From NCBI RefSeq assembly GCF_016775705.1, contig NZ_CP068760.1:2852001-2916000 (forward strand): a stretch of 64,000 nt of DNA. Reading direction: 5' to 3'. Positions 44,562 to 55,013 of the stretch are shown piece after piece. The DNA comes from Chryseobacterium cucumeris (lineage in GTDB: Bacteria > Bacteroidota > Bacteroidia > Flavobacteriales > Weeksellaceae). The position numbers were made by a program, and so were the translations under genes. A model generated the notes under the pieces. That model was not told the origin of the DNA, ran no database searches, and saw nothing but the letters and a program-made list of their open reading frames with translations. Within the stretch, counting starts at the first letter, position 1. Each line of letters opens with the position of its first letter.

Positions 44562-47500
44562 TTACTCCCTGTTTTTGATCAAAAGCCATCCGTTGTAGAT
44601 TCTTCCGTCAGAAACTTTTATGGTATACCAGTAATTTCCTGTAGAAATAGGATGGGATTCATATCTTCCGTCCCACTGGAAAGGTTTATTTCTGATAATC
44701 TCTTTGTAGATTACAGCACCTCTTCTGTCATATAAACTTACTTCTGTTCCCGGATAGTTTTCCAATCCTGCTATTCTCCACGCATCATTGATTCCGTCTC
44801 CGTTAGGACTGATGGCATTGGGAATATTAAATATCGAGAAGTTTTTCTGTCCTATAATACATCCGGATTTTGTTCTCACATAAACGGTGTATTCTCCCAT
44901 ACTTAAATTGGTGAAAATATTGGAATCCTGCCATGTGGAATTATTTAAAGAAAATTCAAAGTTTCCGCTCTGAGAAAGAATAACGGTCGCTGTATTGCTC
45001 GTGATATTGACAGAGACAATATGTGCTAAAACAGAATAGCTTACCTGAATTGAACTTGTATTTTCACAACCGAAAATATTGGCCACTTTTACAGTATATG
45101 TTCCCGGAGTCGTTACAGTAATTGTTTGAGTGGTTGCTCCGTTATTCCATTCATAAGAATTAAATCCTGGTCCTGCATCCAGAACAACAGACTTTCCTTC
45201 ACAAAAATCAAGCTTATCAGGAAGTTGAACAAAAGGTTTTGGATTTAGGGTAAGAATTAACCGGACTCCTTTGAAACATCCGTCAGGCGTTGCCACTCTT
45301 ACGTGAATAAGTGTTGTTCCGGTATTCAATACGTAAGCTGAAGGATTGGCAATAGGGGTGCCTGCAGTATCAGTGTAGGTAAAAATATAACCGGCCGGAT
45401 TATTAATAATACTGGCTTCATAAGAATGAAGATCGACAGTCATTGAATTTGCGGTAGTTGAATTACATAAAACCTGTGTTACATCTTTTGCAGGAACATT
45501 ATCCGTAGACAGAGTTACTGTTATTGCCAGTTTTTCAGATTCACAGTTGTTTAATGTTTGCGTTACATAATAGATTTGTCCGCTTACCAGAGGAGTTGAC
45601 ATTGGAATTACATTTCCTGCTGCATTATAAAATTTAAGAGCAGTTCCCGTTACAATCAGTTTTTCTAAAGTAGGGTTGGCAGAAGCACAGAAATCCTGAT
45701 TTACATTGGCTGTCGGTTTAGGAGTTGTATTTACCGTTACCAAAACTGCTGTTTTATTACTCTCACAACCATTAATAGTCTGAGATGCATAATAGGTCTG
45801 TCCATTGATAAGAACAGTTGTTGCAGGTACAATATTTCCTGCTGCATCATACCATTTTATATTCTGACCTGTGATTTGAAGGTCAGAGATTTTAGGATTA
45901 TTGGTGGCGCAGAAAGTTTGTGGAGTGTTAGCCGTTGTCGGAAGAGCTGTTGATGTCACAATTACATTCTGGTTCTGAGTAGCGGTATTTCCATTTCCGT
46001 CGTTATAAGTCCAGTGGATAATATAGTTTCCGGGGCTTGAATAAGATAAAGGATCTGTTGTTGTTGCAGTAATTGGTCCTGCACAGTTATCAGTAGCAGT
46101 AGGAATAGTAGTAACCGTTGTATGACAGTCTCCTGTAATGTCTGCCAGCAGAGTAACATCAGGAACCGGAGCCGCATTATCACCTACAATCACGTTTACT
46201 GTAAAAGTCCCGTCACAAGCGCCAGATCCTGAAACCTGGCATATATATGATCCTGCCTGAGCTGTTGTTGCATTTGGAATAGTTGGGTTTTGCTCATTGG
46301 ATGTGAAGCCATTTGGCCCGGTCCAGCTATATACTGTTCCTCCGGTAGCGTTGAGTTGGATTGTCCCATTAGGACATACCGGCGAATTAGAAGTAACAAC
46401 CGCTGCAGAGGTACAATCCTGAAATTTAGCAATGAAAATATCATTTCCACCACCTGGCGACTGTTGAAAGGTTCCCGGTGTTGCAATACCAGCTGAATTC
46501 CCACTTGACATGCCTGTCAGATAAATGGCACCTTCATCATCTTTTGTCGCCTCTCCCTGTTGCGTTGCACCGTTTCCTGTGTAATAGGTTCCCCATTCTT
46601 TTACATCATTCTGATTGTATTTAATTAAAAACGTAGAAATATACATTGCGGGCATTCCCATATAGGCACCCGGAGTAGAGATGTCGGGCTGCCCGCTGGA
46701 ATGCAGTCCTGTAAAAAAAACATTTCCGTTAGTATCAGGATATGCCAATAGCTGGAAAGAGCCTGTAAAGTTAAAATAGCTTTTGCTAATCGCATTCGTA
46801 GTTAAATTTACCCTCCATATTCCAGGCTGCCCCATTGGAAAAGCGGTAGTTGAATATCTTCCCGGAAGAATTAAAGTATTATTTACAATTCTGGCTTTCC
46901 ATATCTGTTCCGAACCACTGTTTCCATAATAGCTTGATCTCAGAATTGAAGTTCCTGATTTTGAAATCTTAAGGTATAGTCCGTCTGATTCCCCGCCTTT
47001 TAACGGTTGAAAAGCATTGTTCATAGGGATTGCAGAAGATTGTGTTGCTCCAATTATTTCAAGGTTATCGCTTGAGGAGAGAATTTGGAAAATGGAAGTA
47101 GAACCGTCACTTCTTCCAAAGTAAGTAGCCCAATCGACATTCCCTGTTGTTGAATTCAGAGATGCCAGAATACCGTCTGTATACCCGATCGGTGTTGATT
47201 TTGCAGGCTGCATGGCGTTAACAGTCGGAAAGTCAGCACTGAAAGAATCACCACCAATGTATACATGATTTTGACTGTAGGAAACAGTATAGAGTTTATT
47301 CTGCCTGCTTGAAGAAAACTCTTTTTCAAAAGCAAAACTTCCGTTATTATTAAACTTTACCAAAACAATATTTTCATTATATTGTGCTCTTTGAACGGTT
47401 CCGCCTGCATAAATATTAAAACTTTCATCAAAATCTACATCTGCAAATCCGTCATTCATTCCGAAACCATAGTAGGTTCCCCAAAGCCTCTGCCCGGTTT

Positions 47501-48473
47501 TGGTCAGTTTCATCAGGAATGCGTCAAGAGCGCCGGCAACATTTTGCTGATAGGTTCCGGAAGTAGCGAAGTTTGTGGTACTGGTAGTGGTTCCGAAAAC
47601 ATAGCCCTTACTCTGAAGATCTGTTTTTATCCTGCCGTAATCTTCTCCGTATCCTCCTGCATAGCTTCCCCATATTCTTGTGGGTACCGGATCTATTACA
47701 ATGGTCTTGTCAGAAGTATTTACAGGAGCGGCAAATCCAAAAGTATGGTCTCCAAGATCCTTAAAAGAAACTTCAATATTTTTTTTGGTATTTCCGGCAA
47801 TCCAGCTGTTAGGAATATCTTCATAGATTTCCCCAAACCGCACATTCATGGTGAGCCTACCATTGTTTATTAAAGTAGGAGCTCCATTAAATTTCATTTG
47901 TATGTCTGAAATTTTTCCACCAGGATTGATGATGAAATTATATTCGATGGGTTTTAAAGTATCGTTAGGTTTAAAGAATACCAAATCTATATGAGGGTAT
48001 ATATTCTTATAGCGGATTTTTTGATATCGGTGAACATTACTAATGCCTTTTGGATTATCTGGAAGGTTATAATAGTTATCATAATCCGGAGATCGGCCTT
48101 CTGCAGTAATTGTTGATTGGGTATTGGAATTCACGAGATCAATATCTACCCTGTGAATCAGCTTTTCATAAATATATTCACGGATATGATACTGATCTGG
48201 TACTGAAAGCGCATTTTTTTCCTTTTTTGAAAAATCAGGATTACTGGTTTTCTTTATTTCGTAAATATCGTAAGAAAATCCTCCGGTTCGAAGCTGTACA
48301 TTAAGACCGTTTGAATGGAAAAGGTATCGTACATCTTGATTTACCTTCCCGTTCTGATCCGTAATCTGACCTTTGTTTTCATAAAAATAATAGGAGTTGT
48401 TTTCAGAAATTTTTTTCTGTGAAAATAGAAGTATCGTGCTCAAAAAAGAGAACAACGAAAGAATTTTCTTCAT
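44562..48473 (-). CDS. Very large surface protein with T9SS type B (gliding motility-associated) C-terminal domain
   Basis: A 1303-aa exported protein with a signal peptide (FLSTILLFSQ). The N-terminal region begins YFYENKGQITDQNGKVNQDV (DUF7948-like), followed by a beta-propeller-like section with SBBP-type repeats (for example AYPDTNGNVFFTG, KDDEGAIYLTG). Next are Ig/PKD-like modules and repeated 'GQIYYVTQTLNNCES' units. The end is the CHU_C/type B sorting domain: NAISPNGDGINDAW, RRGAVIY, WDGRY, GNYWYTIKVSDGR. Type B tails direct export by the type IX system, often with attachment by SprF-type partners. It is likely an adhesin or cell-surface scaffold. Confidence 0.88.
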   Translation of the reverse strand: MKKILSLFSFLSTILLFSQKKISENNSYYFYENKGQITDQNGKVNQDVRYLFHSNGLNVQLRTGGFSYDIYEIKKTSNPDFSKKEKNALSVPDQYHIREYIYEKLIHRVDIDLVNSNTQSTITAEGRSPDYDNYYNLPDNPKGISNVHRYQKIRYKNIYPHIDLVFFKPNDTLKPIEYNFIINPGGKISDIQMKFNGAPTLINNGRLTMNVRFGEIYEDIPNSWIAGNTKKNIEVSFKDLGDHTFGFAAPVNTSDKTIVIDPVPTRIWGSYAGGYGEDYGRIKTDLQSKGYVFGTTTSTTNFATSGTYQQNVAGALDAFLMKLTKTGQRLWGTYYGFGMNDGFADVDFDESFNIYAGGTVQRAQYNENIVLVKFNNNGSFAFEKEFSSSRQNKLYTVSYSQNHVYIGGDSFSADFPTVNAMQPAKSTPIGYTDGILASLNSTTGNVDWATYFGRSDGSTSIFQILSSSDNLEIIGATQSSAIPMNNAFQPLKGGESDGLYLKISKSGTSILRSSYYGNSGSEQIWKARIVNNTLILPGRYSTTAFPMGQPGIWRVNLTTNAISKSYFNFTGSFQLLAYPDTNGNVFFTGLHSSGQPDISTPGAYMGMPAMYISTFLIKYNQNDVKEWGTYYTGNGATQQGEATKDDEGAIYLTGMSSGNSAGIATPGTFQQSPGGGNDIFIAKFQDCTSAAVVTSNSPVCPNGTIQLNATGGTVYSWTGPNGFTSNEQNPTIPNATTAQAGSYICQVSGSGACDGTFTVNVIVGDNAAPVPDVTLLADITGDCHTTVTTIPTATDNCAGPITATTTDPLSYSSPGNYIIHWTYNDGNGNTATQNQNVIVTSTALPTTANTPQTFCATNNPKISDLQITGQNIKWYDAAGNIVPATTVLINGQTYYASQTINGCESNKTAVLVTVNTTPKPTANVNQDFCASANPTLEKLIVTGTALKFYNAAGNVIPMSTPLVSGQIYYVTQTLNNCESEKLAITVTLSTDNVPAKDVTQVLCNSTTANSMTVDLHSYEASIINNPAGYIFTYTDTAGTPIANPSAYVLNTGTTLIHVRVATPDGCFKGVRLILTLNPKPFVQLPDKLDFCEGKSVVLDAGPGFNSYEWNNGATTQTITVTTPGTYTVKVANIFGCENTSSIQVSYSVLAHIVSVNITSNTATVILSQSGNFEFSLNNSTWQDSNIFTNLSMGEYTVYVRTKSGCIIGQKNFSIFNIPNAISPNGDGINDAWRIAGLENYPGTEVSLYDRRGAVIYKEIIRNKPFQWDGRYESHPISTGNYWYTIKVSDGRIYNGWLLIKNRE

Positions 48474-48588
48474 CAGTTATTAATTTTTGCGGCAAAGATA
48501 TAAAAATAGCTTTCTTATTGAATAATAAGTAATCGTAAACTTTCATTCACAAACATGATGGATGTCATGACATTTTTGTTTAATATTT

Positions 48589-48649
48589 TTGTTTAACAAT
48601 TTTGTCAAAAATAATTTTTACTATAAATTTGCACAAATTTGTTTAACAA
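48589..48649 (+). promoter_or_regulatory. tetR promoter flanked by two operator-like palindromes
   Basis: The promoter is exact: TTG (48602-48604), 19-bp spacer, TAAATTTG (48624-48631). Two identical 11-bp palindromes TTGTTTAACAA sit at 48589-48599, abutting the -33 box, and at 48639-48649, between the start site and the ATG, exactly 50 bp apart. A GACATTTTTGTT half-site also occurs in inverted orientation at 48568-48579 and 48657-48646. These are good candidates for autoregulation by the TetR protein. Confidence 0.65.
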
Positions 48650-48651
48650 AA

Positions 48652-49245
48652 ATGTCAAATCAAGCAAAAAAAGACCAAACACAGGAATTGATCAAGGAGA
48701 CAGCGAAGAATTTATTCTTTGTGAAAGGAAAGTTTGATGCTACTACGCAGGAGATTGCAGATGAAGCAGGAGTGAACAGAACCCTTATTAATTATTATTT
48801 CCGTTCAAGAGATAAGCTTATCCAGATCATCTTTGATGAAGCCCAAAGAGTAGAACAGGAAAAATCGAAGATCATTCAGAATTCAGCTCTTCCTTTTAAA
48901 GAGAAGATCAGCAAATTTATAGAAAGCAGTCTTTCCACAAGCCTTCAGTATCCATATCTGGAAACGTATATCGTGTCACAGATCAATAAAGGAACCTGCC
49001 ATCACAGAGAAATTGAGGAAGATATCCTGAACGATATGTACAAGGATATTGAAAAAGAAATGGAATTGGGAAATATTGAGAAAATGGCACCAGTTCAGTT
49101 TATTCTGAATATGGTTTCGCTACTGGTATTTCCTAGTGCTATAAGACCATTATTCATGGAGAATCTATTAATTAATGATGAAGAATATGATAAGATTATT
49201 TCTGAACGAAAAGAAATTATTATCAATATGTTGTTCAAAAACTAA
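48652..49245 (+). CDS. TetR/AcrR-family transcriptional regulator
   Basis: A regulator of about 197 aa with an N-terminal HTH: QELIKETAKNLFFVKGKFDATTQEIADEAGVNRTLINYYFRSRDKLIQII, cited by parts as the canonical TetR recognition region (about 10-60). The C-terminal ligand-binding domain is variable. The start at 48652 is preferred because the upstream frame would run through the promoter and first operator. It lies upstream of the TolC/MFP/RND genes in the same direction, so it most likely represses the pump and itself and is relieved by an unknown compound. Confidence 0.85.
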   Translation: MSNQAKKDQTQELIKETAKNLFFVKGKFDATTQEIADEAGVNRTLINYYFRSRDKLIQIIFDEAQRVEQEKSKIIQNSALPFKEKISKFIESSLSTSLQYPYLETYIVSQINKGTCHHREIEEDILNDMYKDIEKEMELGNIEKMAPVQFILNMVSLLVFPSAIRPLFMENLLINDEEYDKIISERKEIIINMLFKN

Positions 49246-49333
49246 AAAAACTAAAGTATTTCTGAAAATGATTCGTCAAATAGAAATAAATAATGAATGA
49301 AAATTAAATAAAAAATAAACGAAGTATAAAATT

Positions 49334-50686
49334 ATGAATAGAAAACGTATAACTGCTACAAAGCTAAAAATTGGGATAGCTTCAGCATTTATGATTTTCG
49401 GCTCTACCCTGATGTCTGCCCAGCAGCAGGTTTCCCTGCAGGAAGCAATTAAACAGGCACTTCAAAATAAAGCAGAAGCTAAAAAAGCTGCTTTACAGGT
49501 GAAAAAAGCCGAATACAAGATTGATGAAGCCAGAGCCGGTGCCCTTCCTCAGGTCAGTGCTACGGCAGGTTTAACCTATAATCCGATTATTCAGGAATCT
49601 TTGCTGGAATTTGGAGGAGAGAAAATCAGAGCTCAGTTTGGGCAGCCTTGGGGTTCAACAGCATCTGTACAACTTCAGCAGGCGATTTTTGATCAGAGAG
49701 TATTTACAGGATTGAAAGCTGCAAAATCAACTAGAGAGTTTTATGTACTGAATGCTCAGTTAACCAATGAACAGATTATTGAAAATGTTGCAACAGCTTA
49801 TTATCAGGTGTTCGTACAGGAGGAAAACCTTAAAACGGTAACAGCCAGCTATGCCAACACTGAAAAAGTAAGAAATGTTATTAAAAGTTTGGTTGATAAC
49901 GGTTTGGCAAAAGCAATCGATTTGGACAGAACCAATGTTCAGCTTACCAATATCGGTTCCAACAAGCAGGCTTTAATCAACTCTGTTGAACTTTCAAAAA
50001 ATGCCCTGAAGTTTTATATGGGAATCCCGATTTCTACAGACATCGAGCTTGAAGAAAAACAAATCGAACCAAAACCTGAGCTGATTGCGAGCAACGTAAA
50101 TCTTAATGATCGTACAGAGCTTAAAGTTTTAAATAAAAACAGGGAACTTTTGGTTTTCAATAAAAAAGCGACTGAAGCTTATCTTTATCCATCAGTAAAT
50201 CTTACGGCGAACTACGGATGGGGAGCTAACGGAGCAAAATTCCCATTGACCAATGGCCTTAGTAAAGGCGTTCTCTGGAGCGATTTTTCAGCAATTGGTT
50301 TGAATGTCAATATTCCTATTTTCACGGGTGGAGCTACCAAAGCGAAAATCAACCAGGCAGAAATTGATATTCAGGATCTTGATGTTGATATTGAAAACAC
50401 TCAGCTGAGCTTAAGTTTAGATTATAAAAATGCCGTTACCAATATGGAAAATGCATTGATCAATCTCGAAAGCATGAAAGATAATGTAGGATTGGCAGAA
50501 AGAGTTCAGAAAAATACCCAGTCAAACTACCAGTATGGGCTGGCAACACTTACAGAAGTGCTGGATTCTGAAAATGCTCTTACGCAGGCAAAACAGAACT
50601 ATTCTAATGCATTGCTGGATTATAAACAGGCAGAGATCAAGCTGATAAAAGCTAAGGGTGAACTAAACACACTACAAAACTTATAA
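49334..50686 (+). CDS. TolC-family outer membrane efflux protein
   Basis: The outer-membrane channel of a tripartite pump, 450 aa. The signal peptide ends MSAQQQ. Two OEP repeats of long coiled-coil helices are visible, with VSLQEAIKQALQNKAEAKKAALQVKKAEY in the first (quoted only as a landmark) and YQYGLATLTEVLDSENAL in the second. The strand LNVNIPIFTGGATKAKI is a typical OEP signature. It is first of the three pump genes, followed 9 bp later by the adaptor gene. Confidence 0.9.
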   Translation: MNRKRITATKLKIGIASAFMIFGSTLMSAQQQVSLQEAIKQALQNKAEAKKAALQVKKAEYKIDEARAGALPQVSATAGLTYNPIIQESLLEFGGEKIRAQFGQPWGSTASVQLQQAIFDQRVFTGLKAAKSTREFYVLNAQLTNEQIIENVATAYYQVFVQEENLKTVTASYANTEKVRNVIKSLVDNGLAKAIDLDRTNVQLTNIGSNKQALINSVELSKNALKFYMGIPISTDIELEEKQIEPKPELIASNVNLNDRTELKVLNKNRELLVFNKKATEAYLYPSVNLTANYGWGANGAKFPLTNGLSKGVLWSDFSAIGLNVNIPIFTGGATKAKINQAEIDIQDLDVDIENTQLSLSLDYKNAVTNMENALINLESMKDNVGLAERVQKNTQSNYQYGLATLTEVLDSENALTQAKQNYSNALLDYKQAEIKLIKAKGELNTLQNL

Positions 50687-50695
50687 TAAACTAAA

Positions 50696-51757
50696 ATGAA
50701 AAAAACTTTAATATATATCATCGTAGCAGCTGTACTGGTAGGTTTAGCCGCTTACAAGATTGCGGGTAACAAAGAAAAACAGACGCAGGAAGTAAAAGAA
50801 GTTGCCAAGCAGGTAGATAAAATCAATGTTAATATTGTAACCGTTACAAGGGAAAATATTGATACAGACTACTCAGCCAACGGAACTTTTATTCCTAAGC
50901 AGGAAATGAACCAGTCTTCTGAAATATCAGGACGTATTGTAAGCGTTCTGGTAAAAGAAGGTTCAAGGGTAGGAGCAGGACAGGTTTTGGCAACGATTAA
51001 AAAAGATGCTATCGAAGTGGATGTTACCCAGGCTCAGAACAATCTTCAGAATGCTATTATTGATAACCAACGCTATGAGAACGCATATAAAACAGGCGGA
51101 GTTACAAAACAACAGCTTGATAACTCAAGACTACAGCTGAAAAATGCTCAGGCTGCAGTAAGAGCTCAAGGTGTGAAAGTAAATGATACAAGCATCCGTG
51201 CTGGAATCAGCGGTACTATCAACAAGAAAATGGTTGAACCCGGAACGGTGGTTTCTCCTGGAACATCGATGTTTGAAATCGTTAATATCAACAGTCTGAA
51301 ACTTTCTGTTTTGGTAGATGAAAGCCAGATCGGAAAAATCCAGTTAGGTCAGGAAGTTCCGATTAAAGTAAATGTTCTTCCGGAAGACTCTTTCGTAGGT
51401 AGAATTACTTTCATCGCTCCTAAAAGTGATGCTTCTCTGAATTTCCCAGTTGAAATCGAAGTACAAAACAGAGGAAACCTTAAGGCTGGTATGTATGCAA
51501 CAGCTAAATTCAGTACAAACAACGGCGCAGAAACTCAGAATATGCTGACAGTCCCTGCAGAAGCCTTTGTTAACGGAGTAAGCTCAGGACAATTATTCAT
51601 TGTTCAGAATGGTGTTGCTAAATTGATCAAAGTAACCATCGGAAAAGTTTACGGAGATAAAGTTCAGATTTTAAGTGGATTGAATGGAGGAGAACAGGTG
51701 GTAACCAGCGGACAGATCAACCTGGACAACGGATCTAAAGTGAACATTGTAAAGTAG
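50696..51757 (+). CDS. RND efflux periplasmic adaptor (membrane fusion protein)
   Basis: A 353-aa adaptor joining the RND pump to the outer-membrane channel. An N-terminal hydrophobic anchor (TLIYIIVAAVLVGLAAYKIA) is followed by a split biotinyl/lipoyl domain (SGRIVSVLVKEGSRVGAGQVLATI and IRAGISGTINKKMVEPGTVV) around a short helical hairpin. A beta-barrel domain (about 200-280) and a membrane-proximal domain complete it. The hairpin is short compared with AcrA. Confidence 0.9.
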   Translation: MKKTLIYIIVAAVLVGLAAYKIAGNKEKQTQEVKEVAKQVDKINVNIVTVTRENIDTDYSANGTFIPKQEMNQSSEISGRIVSVLVKEGSRVGAGQVLATIKKDAIEVDVTQAQNNLQNAIIDNQRYENAYKTGGVTKQQLDNSRLQLKNAQAAVRAQGVKVNDTSIRAGISGTINKKMVEPGTVVSPGTSMFEIVNINSLKLSVLVDESQIGKIQLGQEVPIKVNVLPEDSFVGRITFIAPKSDASLNFPVEIEVQNRGNLKAGMYATAKFSTNNGAETQNMLTVPAEAFVNGVSSGQLFIVQNGVAKLIKVTIGKVYGDKVQILSGLNGGEQVVTSGQINLDNGSKVNIVK

Positions 51758-51764
51758 CAGATCT

Positions 51765-54700
51765 ATGAAGTTAGCAGAAATATCGATCAAAAGACCCTCG
51801 CTGGTAATTGTATTATTTACAATTCTGACGTTGGGAGGTATCCTGAGTTATACACTCATGGGATACGAATTGATTCCGAAGTTTGAAACCAATATGGTAA
51901 CCATTTCTACGGTCTACCCGGGAGCTTCGCCTGCAGAGGTGGAAACCTCCGTAACCCGGAAAATTGAAGATGCCGTAGGTTCTTTGGAAAACGTAAAAAA
52001 AGTAGAATCTTCTTCATACGAAAGCTTATCCGTAATCATGGTTCAGCTGAATGATGGAGCCGATGTAGATTACGCTTTAAATGATGCGCAGAGAAAAGTA
52101 AATGCTATTCTGGCAGACCTTCCGGAAGATGTGAAGGCGCCGTCTCTGAATAAATTCTCCTTAGATGATTTACCGATTATCACCATGAGTATTTCATCGG
52201 ATAAACTGAATAGTAAGGACCTTTATGACTTATTGGATAAAAAGATTGAACCTATTTTCTCCCGTGTAAACGGTGTCGCTCAGGTTGACCTTGTAGGTGG
52301 ACAGGAGAGAGAGATTCAGGTAAATCTTGATGAGAAAAAATTACAGGGGTACGGACTTTCAATTGGAGACGTACAACAGGCCATTCTTTCATCAAACTTA
52401 GATTTCCCTACAGGAAGTTTGAAGACGAGAACTACAAAATCTACGATCAGACTTTCAGGAAAATATAAATCTACGGAGGAAATGAACAACCTTGTTGTTT
52501 CCAATAAAAACGGAGCTCAGGTACGTTTATCTGATATTGCAACCGTTTTCGACTCTCAGAAGGATGTTGAAAAAGTAGCGAGATTCAATCAGTTCCCTAC
52601 GATTTTGATGCAGGTTAAAAAACAATCTGATGCCAATGCGGTAGCAGTATCTGAAAGTGTTCAGAAGACCATTAAAACAGTAGAAGAAGCATACAAAGTT
52701 CAGGGAGTAAAAGTAAAAATCGTAAACGATACGACAGAATTTACCCTTGAATCAGCCAACCACGTTATTTTCGACTTATTCCTAGCGATTATCCTCGTGG
52801 CAATTGTAATGTTACTATTCCTTCACAGTATCAGAAACGCATTCATCGTAATGGTTTCTATCCCGGCTTCATTGGTGGCAGCGTTCATCGGAATGAACTT
52901 AATGGGATATACTTTGAACTTAATGAGTTTACTTGGACTTTCACTTGTGGTAGGGATCCTGGTGGATGACGCGATTGTAGTACTGGAAAACATTTACCGT
53001 CACATGGAGATGGGTAAAAGTAAGATCAGAGCAGCGTATGATGGAGCTTCAGAAATCGGATTTACTGTTGCGGCAATTACCCTGGTAATTGTAGTGGTAT
53101 TCTTACCGATCGCGATGAGTTCAGGTCTTGTAGCCAACATCCTTGCCCAGTTCTGCGTCACGGTAGTTATTGCCACCTTATTATCTTTATTGGCTTCATT
53201 TACCATCATTCCTTGGTTATCATCAAGATTCGGTAAGCTGGAGCATTTAACAGGGAAAAACTGGTTTGAGAAATTCATTCTTTGGTTTGAAGGATTAATT
53301 GACAAGTTTACACACTGGATCACAGGAATCCTTGAATGGTGTCTGAAAACGACGTTAAGAAGAATTTCAACAGTGGTAATCACATTCATTGTTTTAATCA
53401 GTTCATTCATGCTGGTAGCATTTGGGTTCATCGGAGGTGAGTTCTTCCCGCCAATCGACCGTGGCCAGTTCCTGGTACAAATGGAATTGTCAAAAGATGC
53501 AACCGTTGAGAAGACAAACCAATTAACATTAGAAGTTGAGAAATTCTTAAGAAATGATAAAGATGTTGTAGATCTTATTACAACAGTAGGACAGCAGTCT
53601 ACAGGTTTTGGTGGTGCTCAGGCAACTACTTACCAATCTGAGGTTCAGGTGAACTTAACTGATAAGTCTGAGCGTTCTGAAAGTACCAATATCAAAGCTG
53701 CAAAAATAAAAAGACAGCTGGAAGAGAAATTCACAGGAGTTGAGTTTAAAACGGCTCCAATCGGTATCATGGGAGCGGAAAATGCTCCTATTGAAATGGT
53801 AGTAACAGGACCGGATAACGCTACAGCAGTGAAAGAAGCAACAAGAATCCTTGAGCTATTGAAAAAAGTTCCGGGAGCAGTAGACGCCGAATTATCAACC
53901 GATACAGGTAGCCCTGAAGTTCAGGTAAGTATCGACAGAGATAAAATGGCAGCTTTAGGCCTGAATCTTTCAAGTGTAGGACAGACGATGCAGACCGCAT
54001 TCAACGGAAATACAGACGGAAAATTCAGAGCGGGAGAATATGAATATGATATTAATATCCGTTTCGGTGATGTGAACAGACAATCTATTGATGACGTTAA
54101 AAACCTTATGTTTACAAACCCTCAGGGTCAGCAGGTTCGGTTAAGTCAGTTTGCTAATGTGGAAATGGGTTCAGGACCGAGTTTGCTTGAACGTAGAGAT
54201 AAATCTCCTTCTGTAAAAGTAAGAGCGAAAGCTGTTGGTAGACCGGTAGGGGACGTAGCGAATGAATGGGCAAACCAGTTCATGAACAGCGATAAAAAGC
54301 CTGTAGGTGTAGATTACATCTGGAGTGGAGATATGGAGAACCAGCAGGAAGGTTTCGGTACATTGGGAATTGCATTATTGGCAGCTATCGTATTGGTATA
54401 CCTGGTGATGGTTTCACTATATGACAGTTTTGTATATCCTTTCGTGGTATTGTTCTCAATCCCGTTGGCGATGATCGGGGTAATGGTTATCCTTGCCTTA
54501 ACAGCCAACTCGCTGAACATTTTCACCATGTTGGGTATGATTATGTTGATTGGTCTGGTAGCGAAGAATGCGATCCTTATCGTTGACTTTACGAATGCAA
54601 GAAAAGCAGCTGGTGCCAATACTCACGATGCCCTGGTACAGGCGAACCACGCACGTCTTCGTCCGATCCTGATGACCACCATTGCGATGATCTTCGGTAT

Positions 54701-54953
54701 GTTACCGATCGCATTGGCAACAGGTGCCGGAGCAGAGATGAACAAAGGTCTTGCATGGGTAGTAATCGGTGGTCTGACATCATCACTATTCCTTACCCTG
54801 ATCATTGTACCGGTAGTATATTCATTATTTGACTCTCTTTTAAGAAGAATGGGACAACATAAGAAAGTAGACTACGAAGCTGAAATGAAAGCTGATTACG
54901 TACATAGAGAATTGAATGAAGACGGATTTACTCCGAAGCATTTGGATAAATAA
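51765..54953 (+). CDS. RND-family efflux transporter permease (AcrB/HAE1 type)
   Basis: The proton-driven inner-membrane pump, 1062 aa, close to the usual 1040. The N-terminus is ISIKRPSLVIVLFTILTLGG and two large periplasmic loops are present. TM4 contains the proton-relay DD pair in VVGILVDDAIVVLENIYRH, and the C-terminal half has the matching MLIGLVAKNAILIVDF segment and RLRPILMTTIAMIFGMLPIA. With two Asp in TM4 it belongs to the drug (HAE) branch rather than the heavy-metal branch. The third gene of the operon, ended by a terminator. Confidence 0.93.
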   Translation: MKLAEISIKRPSLVIVLFTILTLGGILSYTLMGYELIPKFETNMVTISTVYPGASPAEVETSVTRKIEDAVGSLENVKKVESSSYESLSVIMVQLNDGADVDYALNDAQRKVNAILADLPEDVKAPSLNKFSLDDLPIITMSISSDKLNSKDLYDLLDKKIEPIFSRVNGVAQVDLVGGQEREIQVNLDEKKLQGYGLSIGDVQQAILSSNLDFPTGSLKTRTTKSTIRLSGKYKSTEEMNNLVVSNKNGAQVRLSDIATVFDSQKDVEKVARFNQFPTILMQVKKQSDANAVAVSESVQKTIKTVEEAYKVQGVKVKIVNDTTEFTLESANHVIFDLFLAIILVAIVMLLFLHSIRNAFIVMVSIPASLVAAFIGMNLMGYTLNLMSLLGLSLVVGILVDDAIVVLENIYRHMEMGKSKIRAAYDGASEIGFTVAAITLVIVVVFLPIAMSSGLVANILAQFCVTVVIATLLSLLASFTIIPWLSSRFGKLEHLTGKNWFEKFILWFEGLIDKFTHWITGILEWCLKTTLRRISTVVITFIVLISSFMLVAFGFIGGEFFPPIDRGQFLVQMELSKDATVEKTNQLTLEVEKFLRNDKDVVDLITTVGQQSTGFGGAQATTYQSEVQVNLTDKSERSESTNIKAAKIKRQLEEKFTGVEFKTAPIGIMGAENAPIEMVVTGPDNATAVKEATRILELLKKVPGAVDAELSTDTGSPEVQVSIDRDKMAALGLNLSSVGQTMQTAFNGNTDGKFRAGEYEYDINIRFGDVNRQSIDDVKNLMFTNPQGQQVRLSQFANVEMGSGPSLLERRDKSPSVKVRAKAVGRPVGDVANEWANQFMNSDKKPVGVDYIWSGDMENQQEGFGTLGIALLAAIVLVYLVMVSLYDSFVYPFVVLFSIPLAMIGVMVILALTANSLNIFTMLGMIMLIGLVAKNAILIVDFTNARKAAGANTHDALVQANHARLRPILMTTIAMIFGMLPIALATGAGAEMNKGLAWVVIGGLTSSLFLTLIIVPVVYSLFDSLLRRMGQHKKVDYEAEMKADYVHRELNEDGFTPKHLDK

Positions 54954-54972
54954 ATTAAACCTTTAATTAACC

Positions 54973-55003
54973 GAAAGCCGTGTCATCTTGATACGGCTTT
55001 TTT
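54973..55003 (+). terminator. Terminator of the RND efflux operon
   Basis: AAGCCGTGTC pairs with GATACGGCTT (one G-T pair), followed by a T7 run. Confidence 0.85.
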
Positions 55004-55013
55004 TGTTGGTAAA

